A stretch of DNA of 64,000 nucleotides from Lunularia cruciata (taxonomy: Eukaryota; Streptophyta; Marchantiopsida; Lunulariales; Lunulariaceae), in the NCBI GenBank assembly GCA_948567375.1, contig OX419759.1, positions 25,893,493-25,957,492 of the forward strand, given 5' to 3'. The position numbers and the translations under genes were made by a program. A model generated the notes under the pieces. That model saw only the letters and a list, made by a program, of their open reading frames with translations. It searched no databases and was not told the DNA's origin. Position 1 is the stretch's first letter. Each line of letters opens with the position of its first letter. This document shows positions 1 to 10,328 of this stretch, piece by piece.

Positions 1-187
1 CCCAGATGTAGGGATGAGCGCGTGTTCTTAGCGAGCAGAGATCTTTTGGAGAGTGATGCCGATGGCCTTCAAGAACTTGGCGATTGCTCAGCATAGAGAT
101 ACTTTACGCTATGCTACCATTCGAGAAGGAGGTTATAGACCTTTGATCTGTAGATTTCATCCAGGCAGCTATGTATATTAACAACAG
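1..187 (+). pseudogene. H-PHD host retroelement, integrase tail (left piece)
   Basis: From about position 56 the plus strand reads as the tail of a Ty3-type integrase, with the recognisable block NLAIAQHRDTLRYATIR (frame starting near 71) followed by a YRPLICRFHPGSYVY-like stretch. An in-frame TAA (TAT TAA CAA) falls just before the GL-1 insertion point. Reading continues at 25533, on the far side of GL-1, where a PHD-like zinc finger follows. The join across the AACAG duplication is collinear, so these bases are the left half of one interrupted gene. The stop here and a frameshift near 25590 make it a pseudogene. I remember integrase tails followed by a PHD finger in plant and algal Ty3-like elements, but could not search for this one. 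Confidence 0.6.
183..187. repeat. Target site duplication of GL-1 (left copy)
   Basis: AACAG lies immediately before the LTR terminus TGTGACAACC. The same five bases occur at 25528-25532, directly after the other terminus (GGGCACCACA). This matched pair fixes both ends of the 25.3-kb nest. Confidence 0.9.
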
Positions 188-980
188 TGTGACAACCTGG
201 CAAATATTACTTTTGCGGTAATCGGGTAAGTAAAGTTTGTTCCCGCAGAGATATGAGTCAGAAATGTCCAAATACAAAGTCAAGTAGTAACATGTAGTTC
301 TTCTTGGTTGCGTCTTTAATCTCTCAGGTAGAAACCACACCCAGAAGAGAGTAACAAGCATTGATTTGCAGTCTTGTCACAAATTAACACTCCATAATCA
401 CAACTCCATCAAGTCTTTCCAAACAATCTTGATTGTGATGATTCAGGCTCTCCCAAAAACGGCACTTCACAACAAAACAACTTTGCATCAGAATTGTGTT
501 CCACCCCTCCTCTGAAGGCACAACTTCCTTGATTGAAATTGCTTCACATCAACTTCGCACTGCACTCACAAATGCAAAATACTACCAACACTACAATTCC
601 TCTCAGATTTGTCAAGGCATTGCTTTGATTGCACTTCACTCAGGATCAAACACACAGAATGAAGATCAAGGTTGTGGAATCCAACATCCAACAAGCACAC
701 TGACTTGCACTTCAAATTTCTTCACACACTCACAAACACGGACACAAAGTTGATACTCGGAATCAAGCTCAAGCAAGGAGCACTGCTTCACAACATTTCG
801 CTTTATCTATTCTCAGAAATTATGAGCACTGATCAACATTTCTTTGCAAATGCCACTCTTAAGTAGTGAACAATCAATAGTTCTAACAACTATACCGTTC
901 CACAACAACTCTTCTAACTTGCAGATCCAAAATGACAATGCACCTCTTCATATCTGCCTCTTCAAATCTCAAAACTGTTA

Positions 981-1567
981 CTAATCCGATTTGATGTCTA
1001 CTTTGTCATCGGCTTTCAAACCCAAACCCAAAGTAACTTTACTTTCTACTACTTTTTCCTTGGGTTTCATATCTTCTACTTCTTCTATCAGATCCAACAA
1101 TTCTCTTTCCTTATCTAAAATTGCACTAGTGGGTAATCTATCTAACTCCTTATCTTCCGACCCACTCTTCTCTAATGTCCCCACCGGTAATTCTGAAGAC
1201 ATTTGTATTCATATATTATCTACTTTGGGTTTTGCTTTAACATCTTTCTGAAGTTTTTCTATCTCTATTTTCACTAAGTCTAATCTAATTGAAATGTTAT
1301 CTTCCTATCTACACGAGTTCTGAGACTAATTAACAAGGCATTCATATCAGTATCCTTTGCATGTCTTCGTCTTGTCTCCTGCACCAACAACTTCAACTCG
1401 TGCAGCCTTGTCTCGTCAATCCAAATGCTGGCCTGTGTACTTAGCATTGCGTTCATCCTGAGGACTATCTCCTTCAAAGGCTCCAATCTCGTCTTCCTTT
1501 CACATTCCCGATCCGCAAGCCAGTCTTCTTTGTACATTGCCAACTCTGCTTTGAACTTGGCTTTCAC
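981..1567 (-). pseudogene. GL LTR-encoded ORF, C-terminal coiled-coil part (GL-1 3' LTR)
   Basis: Two blocks on the minus strand (1567-1280 and 1202-981) encode the end of the LTR protein: a charged, coiled-coil-like region including LEPLKEIVLRMNAMLST, then an acidic tail ending in a D-I-K-S-D motif before the stop. The blocks are out of phase because of a small deletion near 1300, where other copies have an extra stretch encoding E-V-E-D-N-I. The middle of the protein was lost where the ZK fragment joins at 1573. Function unknown; the equivalent full reading frame is at 33401-35974. Confidence 0.7.
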
Positions 1568-1573
1568 CGACTA

Positions 1574-4500
1574 GCCATATCCAAAGGAATTGCCCAAATT
1601 TCACTTACCATGGAGGAAGGGGTTATGAGGGAGCTAATAAAGGGAAAGAGGGAGGTAGTGAAACCCAAGTGGCTCCTACTCCCAACAAAGGTAAGGGGAT
1701 AGCATCCATAGATGTGGTTGAGAGCAAGTCTGAGAAGGGAGAGTGCTCAAACTCCAAGGGTCTTAATTTGGAGCTTTTGGCACAAGAGAAGAAGAGAGCT
1801 CGTTTTGCAGAGGATGTTCACTCTTCTCAAGGATTTACTTCAAGCAAGGATACTCCTATGTCTACTAGGAGCACTCGCACCTCAACACCATCAACAACAA
1901 AGACTCCAAGGAAGAAGTTGGGGATGGAGGATTTCTTGATCTCAAAACAACAATGGAACTACAATGTGTTGGAGGATGTTGGTAGTCACAAGGCTAACAT
2001 CATTGAGGGCCAATTGATTGCTTTGAACCCTACCTTGAGAAAGGAGCTTAGAGGTGGTTTGAGTTCTACAAGGAGCAAGAGGAAGAAGAAGGCAAAAGTT
2101 CCAGTATCAATGGGGGTGGTGGATGCCAAGCCAACACCATGGGAGGCTTGTGAATATGCCTCCAAGATTGATGTGAGAGTGAATGGTCATTACATCAAGG
2201 ATGCATTGGTTGATGGAGAATCAGCAATGAATGCCATGTCAGAAAGGTTGATGAAGAAGTTGGGTATGATACCCTCAAGACCTTCAACATTTGTGGTGAG
2301 CATGGCAAACAAGCAACAAGTTCGACTAGTAGGGGTGATGGATAAGGTGGTAGTTTCAATAATGGGAGTTCAAAATCTCATGACTTTCCAAGTCTTGAAG
2401 GATTCAAGCTATGACTTACTTCTTGGGAGGCCATGGTTGAGAGCAACACGCACAACTGATCGATGGCACAAAGGGTACTTGAGGATTGGGCCATCAAACC
2501 ATAGAGTCACAGCTCTTGTGACTAACACCACCAACACTTCACATTCAGATACACCATCTTCTGATTATTGGGAATCAGATTCTGAAGAAGGAGATTCAGG
2601 TGTAGACACAAGCATGGAGGAAGAGACTTCCACGGAGGAGGATGAATCTGAATCTGATTGAGGTGTGTATCTCTTGTGTGCTATGGATTTTGCACTTAAG
2701 CTAGAGGTTTTGAACGACCCAGACAAATCACCATTGACACTTGAGGAGGTAGAGAGAAGGTTAGCTCCCCTCAAGTATGGCCCAAATGTTACCAAGGAGG
2801 AGAAGGTGAGATTTGAGGAGATTTTCCACAAGTTCATCCATGTGTTTGCTTTGAATTACAAGGATTTGAAGGAAGTCACCTTGGAGGAGCACAAGATAAA
2901 GGTGGAGTCACATGCAAGACCAATCCGCCAAAAGCAATGTCGCATTAGCCCACCAATATCTTTGGTTGTGAAGGAGGAGATTGATAAGCTCAAGGAGGCT
3001 GGATTTATCTTTGAGGTGGAGAATTCAATATGGGTGTCTCCAATTGTCATTGTGAAGAAAAAGAATGGCAAGCTTCGGGTATGTGTGGATTACAAGAAGC
3101 TCAATGCTGTTACCAAGAAGGACTACTACCCATTGCCATTCATTGATGAGATATTGGAGGAGGTTGCAGGTCATGAGAGGTACAGATTTGGAGATGGTTA
3201 TAGTGGATATAACCAAATCAAGATTGCACCAGAGCATCAACTACTCACCACATTCACCACACCTTGGGGAACTTACGCTTTCAAGGTCATGCCTTTTGGG
3301 CTTTGCAATGCTCAAGCCACGTTCCAACGGTTCATGAACAAGGTATTTGAACCTTTCATTGGGAAATTTGTGAGAGACTTCATTGATGACTTTTGTGTCT
3401 ATGGAAGCAAGGAGGAGCACTTTGAGCACCTAATCAAAGTCTTGCAATGCTTGGACGAGGCAAATGCATCACTCAACCCAGAGAAGTGCATTTTTGGATG
3501 TGAAGAAGGTCTACTTTTGGGGCACATCATCTCCAGGGATGGAATAGCAGTTGATCTTGAGAAGATGAGGAAAATCTCAGACCTTCCATTCCCTTCAAGC
3601 TTGACAAAGTTATGCCAATTCTTGGGGATGGTTGGATACTATAGGAGGTTCATCTTCTCATTTTCCAACAAGGCTTATGCATTGACCATCTACATGAAGA
3701 AGGGTGTAGATTACATGGTGATTTTGGAGGACAAGGAGGCTCTCAAAGCTTTTGAGGAGCTCAAGAAATCCCTTGTTGTAGCTCCAATTCTTACTAAACC
3801 TGATTGGAGTAAGCCTTTCATCCTCTACACTGATGCTTCTAATGTAGCTATAGGATGCACTCTTAGTCAATTAGACCAAGATGGGCATGATCATCCAATA
3901 GCTTATGCTAGTAGGCAGATGGTTTCAGCAAAGAAGAACTACTCTGTCACAGAGAGAGAAGGGTTGGCAGTGGATTTTGGTCTCAAGAAATTTAAACACT
4001 ACTTGATTGGAGGGAAAGCCACCATTGTCACGGATCACAAGGCTTTGAAGTACATCTTCAACAAACCTAATGTTGAAGGGAGACTAGCAAGGTGGACGAT
4101 ACTCTTGTCTGAGTATGACTACACCATTGAGGATAGGCCAGGAAAGAAACATGCAAATGCTGATTTGTTATCTAGAGCCTATGATCATGATGGAGATGAG
4201 CCAGTGCATGATTCCTTCCCGGATGAGGAGCTCATGACAATCTCAGTCACTCAAGGGGTTCCAATGGAGTACAAGGAGATTGTGGATTTTGTGACAAGAG
4301 GTAACTATCCAGAAGGGATGCATGCTAGGGAGAGGAAGGCCCTTGCAGCAAGATGTAGACCTTACACAATGGTGGAGGATATTCTTTTTCACCAAGGAGC
4401 AGATGGTCTACTTCAAAGAGCAGTGGGTAAGGAAGAGTCTATCCTACTCATAAAGGAGTTCCATGAAGGTTGAGTATGTGGAGGACACTTTGCGGGAAAG

Positions 4501-5520
4501 GTAACTGCTTTCAAGATTCTAGATGCAGGTTACCATTGGAGAGGGATTTTCAAGGATTGTCTTGATTATTGCAAAACTTGTCATGTTTGTCAAGCTTTTG
4601 CTAGAAAGTCTACATCCACTCCACCACTTAGATCAATTCCATTGCTTGGACCTTTTGAGAAGTGGGCAATTGATTTTGTAGGTCCTCTCAATAGAACCCC
4701 AAGGAACAATCAGTACATTGTGGTAGTTTCTGATTACCTTACTAAGTGGGTTGAGGCTAGACCATTGAGGGACAAGAATGAAGATGAAGTGGGTAGATTT
4801 CTTTATGAACGCATTATCACTAGGTTTGGATGCCCTTTGGAGCTGGTTTCTAATAGAGGAGGAGAGTTTACAGGAAGCATTACTACAGCCATGCTACGAC
4901 ATTTCTCTATCACCCATAGAGTAAGCCAAATTCCTATGGCTTGGCAGAGAGAACCAATCAGACCTTGTGCATGATGTTGGCCAAAGATGCAGAAATGGAA
5001 GGTGCTAAACATCATTGGGTCAAGAGGATTCATGCAGTTTTGTGGGAGTATAGGACAACTATGAAAACTTCCACCGGATATTCTCCATTCCAATTGGTGT
5101 ATGGTATTGAGTCTACCTTACCTATTCACTTTGATCTTCCTACCTTCCAAAGCATTCATAGGAGATTGAAGAAAGCACAAGGAGGTGATGCAGAGAAGTC
5201 AAGGAAGGATCAACTCATGGAGTTGGAAGAGGCAAGAGCAGTTGCTATGGTTTGAGTGGAGCAAGCCCAAAAGAAAAAAAGGAGACAACGACAAGAGGTA
5301 AGGCAAGAAGAAGGTGGAGCCTTTCAAAGAAGGTGATTGGGAAATGTTGTTTGATTCTATTCGATTCAAGAGAGTGCAAAAGAAGTTTTTGCCTAAGTAC
5401 TTTGGACCTTTCATAGTGGAGAAGGTGTGGGGCAATTACACCTATGATCTCGAGGAGTTGGGAGGAAGACACTTTGATAGGATTAACCATGATAAGTTTA
5501 AGATGTACCATAGAAGGTAG
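1574..5520 (+). pseudogene. ZK gag-pol polyprotein, 5'-truncated and broken
   Basis: Homologous over its length to the ZK-1 polyprotein. Domains in order: end of the gag knuckle, aspartic protease with DGE instead of the DGG seen in ZK-1 (about 2214), an acidic Ser/Glu linker, reverse transcriptase with FIDDFCVYG (about 3381), RNase H, and integrase to the terminal M-Y-H-R-R. Breaks seen: TGA at 2659, TGA at 4471, a 13-bp deletion near 4930 that shifts frame between the integrase DRGGEF and LAER motifs, and TGA near 5253. Changing the second protease G to E is a further sign of decay. It cannot encode a working polyprotein. Confidence 0.88.
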
Positions 5521-5568
5521 AGAGACCTTCACTTTGAGGACAAAGTGAAAACTTAGTCCAGGGGTAAA

Positions 5569-6259
5569 TGTAACACTCATTTATGCATGTGTATGGTATT
5601 GTGATATTTAGCTTGGTATTACAAGTACTTAAGAGATATTATTTATATAAAGATAAAGAATGGTTCTATATTAGTCATGGTTAGCTAAAGTTAGTCATAG
5701 CTAAGATAGAGGGGACCTTACTTTAGAGGAAGTAGAAAAGATGAGCACCACTATTTTGGATTTTAGTGTGTTGACTTGGTATTATTCCTAGGTGTTTGGC
5801 TTTGAGGAAAGAGTTGAGAACTCTTGGGCCCGCAAGCCTTTTTGTTTTGGATTCTTCTTTAGTCCAAGGATAGCCCATGTGAAGGAATCCTTGACTTAGT
5901 GGTTGGGTCAAGATAAGACCACATGCTTAGGGGAATATGCCCATGTAAATGGATATTCCTTTCTACTTTTGCCTTTACGTGACTTTTAGTCTAGTAACTT
6001 GAGTTTCTACGGTAATTAGTAACTTTGGTACGTAACTATTTCACAAGTATATAAACAAGGGGTGAGGAGGTACTCAACATCCTTTCATTTACAACTATCT
6101 CTCTCTCATTGAGTTCTCTAGTGAGCAATGTCTTGAGTCTAGGAGTGTTAGCCTTGGAGGAGTATGATGGAGTTGGGATTTCTTGCCTTCTTAGTCCATG
6201 GTGGGCTACCATAATAGCCATCAGAGGTTTATCCTGAGTGAGAGACAAGCCGGCTCACA
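5569..6259 (+). repeat. 3' LTR of the ZK fragment
   Basis: 691 bp from TGTAACACTC to CCGGCTCACA, preceded by the purine-rich AGTCCAGGGGTAAA. It contains the family TATA motif TATATAAA near 6048. It retains an 11-bp block (ACCACATGCTT region near 5916) absent from both ZK-1 LTRs but present in the other ZK copies, so ZK-1 belongs to a slightly shorter LTR subtype. Confidence 0.9.
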
Positions 6260-6319
6260 AGGCAAACCACTTCTTGTAGGTACTCCACTCGATCACTTGC
6301 AACTACTTCAACCTATGGA

Positions 6320-7748
6320 GTGATCTCCTTCTTTACCTCTTCTTCTCCCGATACTTGCCTTCTTCTCTATAGTCGTCGTATTGGAATAGACGCCTCGCTT
6401 CCCGAGCTTTTAGGTGCTTCTTCCTTCACCGTACTTGGACCTGCTTCCCACTTTGCCTTGCGTCTCGAGCGAACTCCTCTTTGTACTATGATCTTCTTCT
6501 CTTTGGGCACAGTTACTTTGTCTTCCAACTGTGTGTTGTCCTCGGCTTCAATTTTTGCTTGCACTTCTTCTTCTTCTTCTTCTTCTTCTACAGCCGCTGC
6601 CGCTGATGTCATTTCTCCTCCTTCATCGCTGTCGCTACTCGTATCTCCACTCTATAGCGTTAGCTCAGGCTCCTCCTTGTGTTCCGAGTCTTCCAATCTT
6701 AAGCTCGGCGTCACCTTCCGAGTCTTCATCCTCTTACTCGATCACCACCATACCTCGCCTTGGGTTGCCTCTCCTGATCTTCTGAGGTTTCTTTGTGTCT
6801 TCGGCTTTGCCCTGCCGATTTCTCTTCTTTGTATTTGGAGTACTCACCTCCATCTCCACATTCTTCCCTGTCTTCATGTAGTAGTTGTTGGTGCTCCTGA
6901 TTTGCAAGATGTATTGATGCTCCTTGACATCGACCTCCTTTCTCAAATCAGGATGGAAGTGGGACACCATCCGAGTTTGCTCCGCCAAGTTCAGCAAATT
7001 TAACCCAAGGTAGAAATGTGCTGCAAACGGGACGATGTAGTGTGGAGGCAATTTATCCCGCAGATTCCACACCATTTGCCTTGTTCTCCCATGGAAACAC
7101 CTCGCCCAATTGATCGGTTCTCCTGCAAATAACTTGTGAAAGAACACCGCTTGGTGTTTCATCACATACGTAGTTCTCTCCGGCTTTTGGATGGCAATCA
7201 GTGCACTCACAATTCCTCTCTTCACAGGGTTTTTGTAGCTCTCAACTTTGTACCCATTCTTTGTCCACTTTGACAAGAATGCATCTCTCACCTCTTGAGT
7301 CTCTTGAGCTATCTCTCTCCTCCCTAAGAACGTGGCCCCCTGCTCCAAGCCTGCTTCCTTCTTGAGTACAAGTCCCCAATCCGACTCTGTCCAGCAACCC
7401 GGATTTCCTCTCTTCCCTTCCTCCTCGGGGTCCATCGAGACACTTGCTCTCAATGATTTCTATCATGAAACCTGGAAAGCTCACATTCCAGTTCCATGCC
7501 AAGAAAATGATCCAAAGTTGGCTCAAGACTTTGATCCTAGCGATCACATCTAACCTCCGAATTGCATGATTTCTCATTGTGAATTCAGAGTTCTTCTTTC
7601 CTCCTCCCATCTCTTCTGCCTTCTCACTATCTCTCGATTTCACTCTCATGACTTCTCCCTTACACACTAACGCGATTCCAACTCTATTTCCCTTCCCACA
7701 ATCACTTACAAGACAACTTCTCAACGGCAAAGGAAAATTACTCAACAT
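6320..7748 (-). pseudogene. GL LTR-encoded ORF, N-terminal part (GL-1 3' LTR)
   Basis: Starts at the ATG at 7748 (M-L-S-N-F-P-L-P), 27 nt after the TATA box. It reads through the conserved N-terminal half, with motifs W-N-W-N-V-S-F-P-G-F, TTYVMKHQAVFFHKLF and FAAHFYLGLNLL, and then a Lys/Arg-rich stretch and a Glu-rich linker encoded by a CTT-repeat (about 6565-6590). A single-base frameshift near 7430 puts the first 100 residues in a different frame from the rest. A further break occurs near 6734. The C-terminal continuation is interrupted by the ZK fragment. A 61-residue block is identical to the copy at 33401-35974 despite many base differences. Confidence 0.75.
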
Positions 7749-7766
7749 TTCGTTGTTGCAAGTTTG

Positions 7767-7776
7767 ATTTTTATAG
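7767..7776 (-). promoter_or_regulatory. TATA box of GL LTR promoter
   Basis: Minus strand CTATAAAAAT, 27 nt before the ATG of the LTR ORF. The same motif and spacing occur at 25141 and 53469; at 35994 the spacing is 20 nt. It puts U3 at roughly 0.4 kb and R plus U5 at about 3.4 kb. Confidence 0.6.
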
Positions 7777-8161
7777 AGTTGCGCTTTCTTTGTCTTTCTT
7801 CACTTTGAGTTTCTACCAAGAAATCACACCTCCTGCATGCACATGTCAATGTCAATCAACCTTTGCGCGTGTGGGCTGCCGGTTTTTGAATGGTCCCTTC
7901 TTGAATTTCTCACCCCGATGAAAGGTTGTTAGATTGTCTTCGCCTCGGGTTGAGCTCCTCCCAATACAAAGACACTTTACTTTGGGTTGTATGCTGACAA
8001 GGCATTTCCGAGTACTTTGCCTTATGACTCGAAGTCACTTTACTTTGGGTTTCATCCTGAAGACTCTTTTCTTTGCCTTCTTTGGCCATATAGGCGCAAT
8101 CCAACTTCTCTATACACTTCTTCTTCTTTATTTTAAAAAAACAAAAAATGTGGGCACCACA

Positions 8162-8177
8162 TACCCCCTCCCTCAAA
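8162..8177 (-). other. Polypurine tract of GL-1
   Basis: On the minus strand a purine run TTTGAGGGAGGGGGTA directly abuts the 3' LTR start TGTGGTGCCC, which is the expected plus-strand primer position. Confidence 0.75.
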
Positions 8178-8504
8178 TGTGAGCGTCCACGTGAACATAG
8201 ACCTTGGGTGTCTTAGAGTCTATGGTCCAATATCTCTGAACTCTCCACCCATTTACTCAAGTGGCAAAAGGATTACCTTCCAAATCTACAAGTTGCATGG
8301 ACCCATTTTAGTAAAGATGAAGAACTCGATAGGGACCCATCCATCTCAAATGCAACTTGCCTGGAAAAAATATTTGGTGATTGTCATATAACAAAACCAA
8401 ATCCCTTTCACATACAATTACAAGCTTGATTCTCTTATTGTGCCTGATTTTCCTCTGTGCTTGTACTTCTTTCGTGGTTTGCATTGCATCGTCTCTTTCC
8501 TCTT
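8178..8504 (-). pseudogene. Integrase tail and 3' untranslated stretch of GL-1
   Basis: Between the integrase core and the polypurine tract the minus strand keeps fragments of an integrase C-terminus (for example M-W-L-E-E-E-R-D-D-A-M-Q near 8514 and W-M-G-P-Y-R-V near 8335), broken by stops and shifts. The W-x-GPY-type motif fits the usual GPY/F module of Ty3 integrases. No chromodomain is visible. Confidence 0.5.
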
Positions 8505-10328
8505 CTAACCACATTGGTTGATGAATCCAAAGATCCTAACTTTCCTTTTCCGACTTCGTTCTTTGCAAAGAACCCAATATGTCGGCACTTCAAATTCAAC
8601 TGGCAGTATGGGATGCAAGCCATATGTTAAGAAGTATGGAGTTTGTTTGGTTGTTATCTTTTCTTTTGTTCGATATGCCCACAACGCGGCTGGTAATTTT
8701 GTATCCCAGTCATAGGCATAATTGACAGTCACCTTATTCAAAATTTTGCAAAGTAACCCATTTGCTTTTTCCGTTAAGCCATTTGCTTTTGGGTTATAAG
8801 GAGTCGTCTTCCAATGTTTAATCTGGAAGTACTTGGTTAACGCCTCCATTACAGAGTTCAAAAAATGTGTTCCTCGGTCATTGACTAATTCCAAAGGACA
8901 CCTATATCGGGAGATGATGTTCCAAAAGAAGAATTCCGCCACAGTTTCAGCATCATCTTTGCGAGTTGCTTCAGCTTCGACCATCTTGGTAGCATAGTCA
9001 GTGCAAACCAAAATGTATCACTTTCTTGTGACTCGGGTCACTGGTTGAATGGGACCCACAAAATCAATCCCCCATTTCTCAAATGGAGCCAAAGGCAAAA
9101 TTGGTCTCAAAGGCCATTAAGAAGTAGCCATCGGCTTCCCCGTTCTCTGACAAGCATCACCACTTTGGATATGAGCATGCAAGTCTTTGTACATTGTAGG
9201 CCACCAATACCCTACCAAAAGAATTTTCTTTACAGTATTCTTCAGAGCATAGTGTCCTCCCAATGCTTCGGAGTGTAAAGATTCAATCACTCCTCCTACT
9301 TCATATGACTCCAAGCATTGCCAAAGTACTTTGTCTTCGCCCATCTTAAATAAAATGTTGTGTTTAAGCTGGTATGGCCCCATTTTCCTAAGAAAGACTG
9401 CCCGCTGTTCCGGGTCCATCCCCTCAAGACAATGGAGAGTATGCAGATAATGATATTCAGCTGCATACCTCGTACTTTGCATTGCTGATAAGTGATACAA
9501 CTCTTCGTCAGGGAACCGATTGTCAATTTCCCACTCCTAGTCTTGAGTTTCTAACCTGGACAGGAAGTCCACATGCAAATGCAAAGCTCCCTTCCTTACT
9601 TGTATAGTATACGTGAACTCTTGTAACAACACGATCCATCTTGCAATTTGCCTGGATAAATCTGCCTTCTTGACCAAATGTTGCAATGCGTAATGGTCAA
9701 CATAGAAGACAAACTCGTACCCCAACAAATAATGACAAAATTTCTTGCAGGCATACACCATTCCGAGTGCTTCTCTTTCAGTCGTCAAATAGTTCTTTTC
9801 AAAAACTGAAAGTTGTTGGCTAGCATAATACACCGGGTAGTCCTTCTTCTTTTCGTCCTTCTGACTTAAGACGACTCCGATGGCCATGGACAAAGTGTCC
9901 ACATATACATGAAAAGGGATGTCCCAATTTGGGGCCCTCATAACTGGTGCTTCAACCAGCTTCTTCTTCAACACCTGGAAAGCTTCTTCTTGATTTACTT
10001 CCCACAGATAGTCTTCGGATTTCTTCAGAAGCTTTGTAAGTGGTGCAGCAAGCACTACATAGTTTGACACGAAGCGTCTGTAATATCCGACATGTCCCAA
10101 GAAGGCTCTCAACTCCCGGATGTTCTTCGGGGATTCCAAAGCTACGATTATCTTGACCTTCTCAACATCAACTTCAATACCTTGGCTTGACACCTGATGC
10201 CCAAGAAAAATTCCCTCCTTCATTGCAAAGAAGCATTTCTCCGGGTGTAACAACAAGCCGGCAAAACGACACCTTTCAAAAGTTTGGAAAGGTAATCTAA
10301 ATGTACATCTCTTCACCCAAACACACAA
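8505..10328 (-). pseudogene. GL-1 pol: end of RT, RNase H, integrase
   Basis: Continues the pol of the upstream ORF after a TGA and a one-base deletion near 10300. Seen in order: the end of RT (L-H-P-E-K-C, FLGHQV, YYRRFV), RNase H (H-V-Y-V-D-T, Y-Y-A-S, LTTEREALG), an integrase zinc-binding region (G-G-H-Y-A-L, C-Q-R-T-G-K), and an integrase core with I-D-F-V-G-P, VNDRGTHF and K-A-N-G-L-T-E, consistent with the D,D,E triad. In the zinc-binding motif the expected G-A-C-Q is intact, but stops occur at 9537 (CAG to TAG), near 9117 and near 9015. Element GL-2 carries the same domains at 51013-52721. Confidence 0.85.

Larger units (their letters stand above)
1573..6259 (+). mobile_element. Truncated ZK retrotransposon fragment
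   Basis: The left edge is at the gag zinc knuckle (homologous to position 19643 of ZK-1), so the 5' LTR, leader, zinc-knuckle ORF and most of gag are missing. The right edge is a normal LTR terminus (GGCTCACA at 6259). The flanking GL LTR resumes about 490 bp further on than expected: the left flank matches 15340 and the right flank 15828 in the other LTR of GL-1. One deletion therefore removed the 5' half of ZK together with adjacent GL sequence. No target duplication can be assigned. Confidence 0.85.
188..8161 (-). repeat. 3' LTR of GL-1 (interrupted by ZK fragment)
   Basis: The outer end TGTGACAACC at 188 and the inner end GGGCACCACA at 8161 are the reverse-strand LTR termini. The ZK fragment (1573-6259) splits it. 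The two outer parts total about 3.29 kb, against 3.77-3.79 kb in complete copies, because about 490-500 bp was lost at the insertion. The sense-strand ORF typical of this family survives in two parts. The U3 portion (about 7960-8060) holds two copies of a CACTTTACTTTGGGTT block, which may be enhancer-like repeats. Confidence 0.9.

Noticed and set aside
5000-5600. Minus-strand frames of 70-110 codons over pol (for example 5245-5580)
   Set aside because: They are shadows of the plus-strand polyprotein and recur wherever that gene lies.
8300-9300. Plus-strand frames of 60-80 codons in the GL-1 integrase region
   Set aside because: They lie opposite recognisable integrase codons and are not conserved in GL-2.
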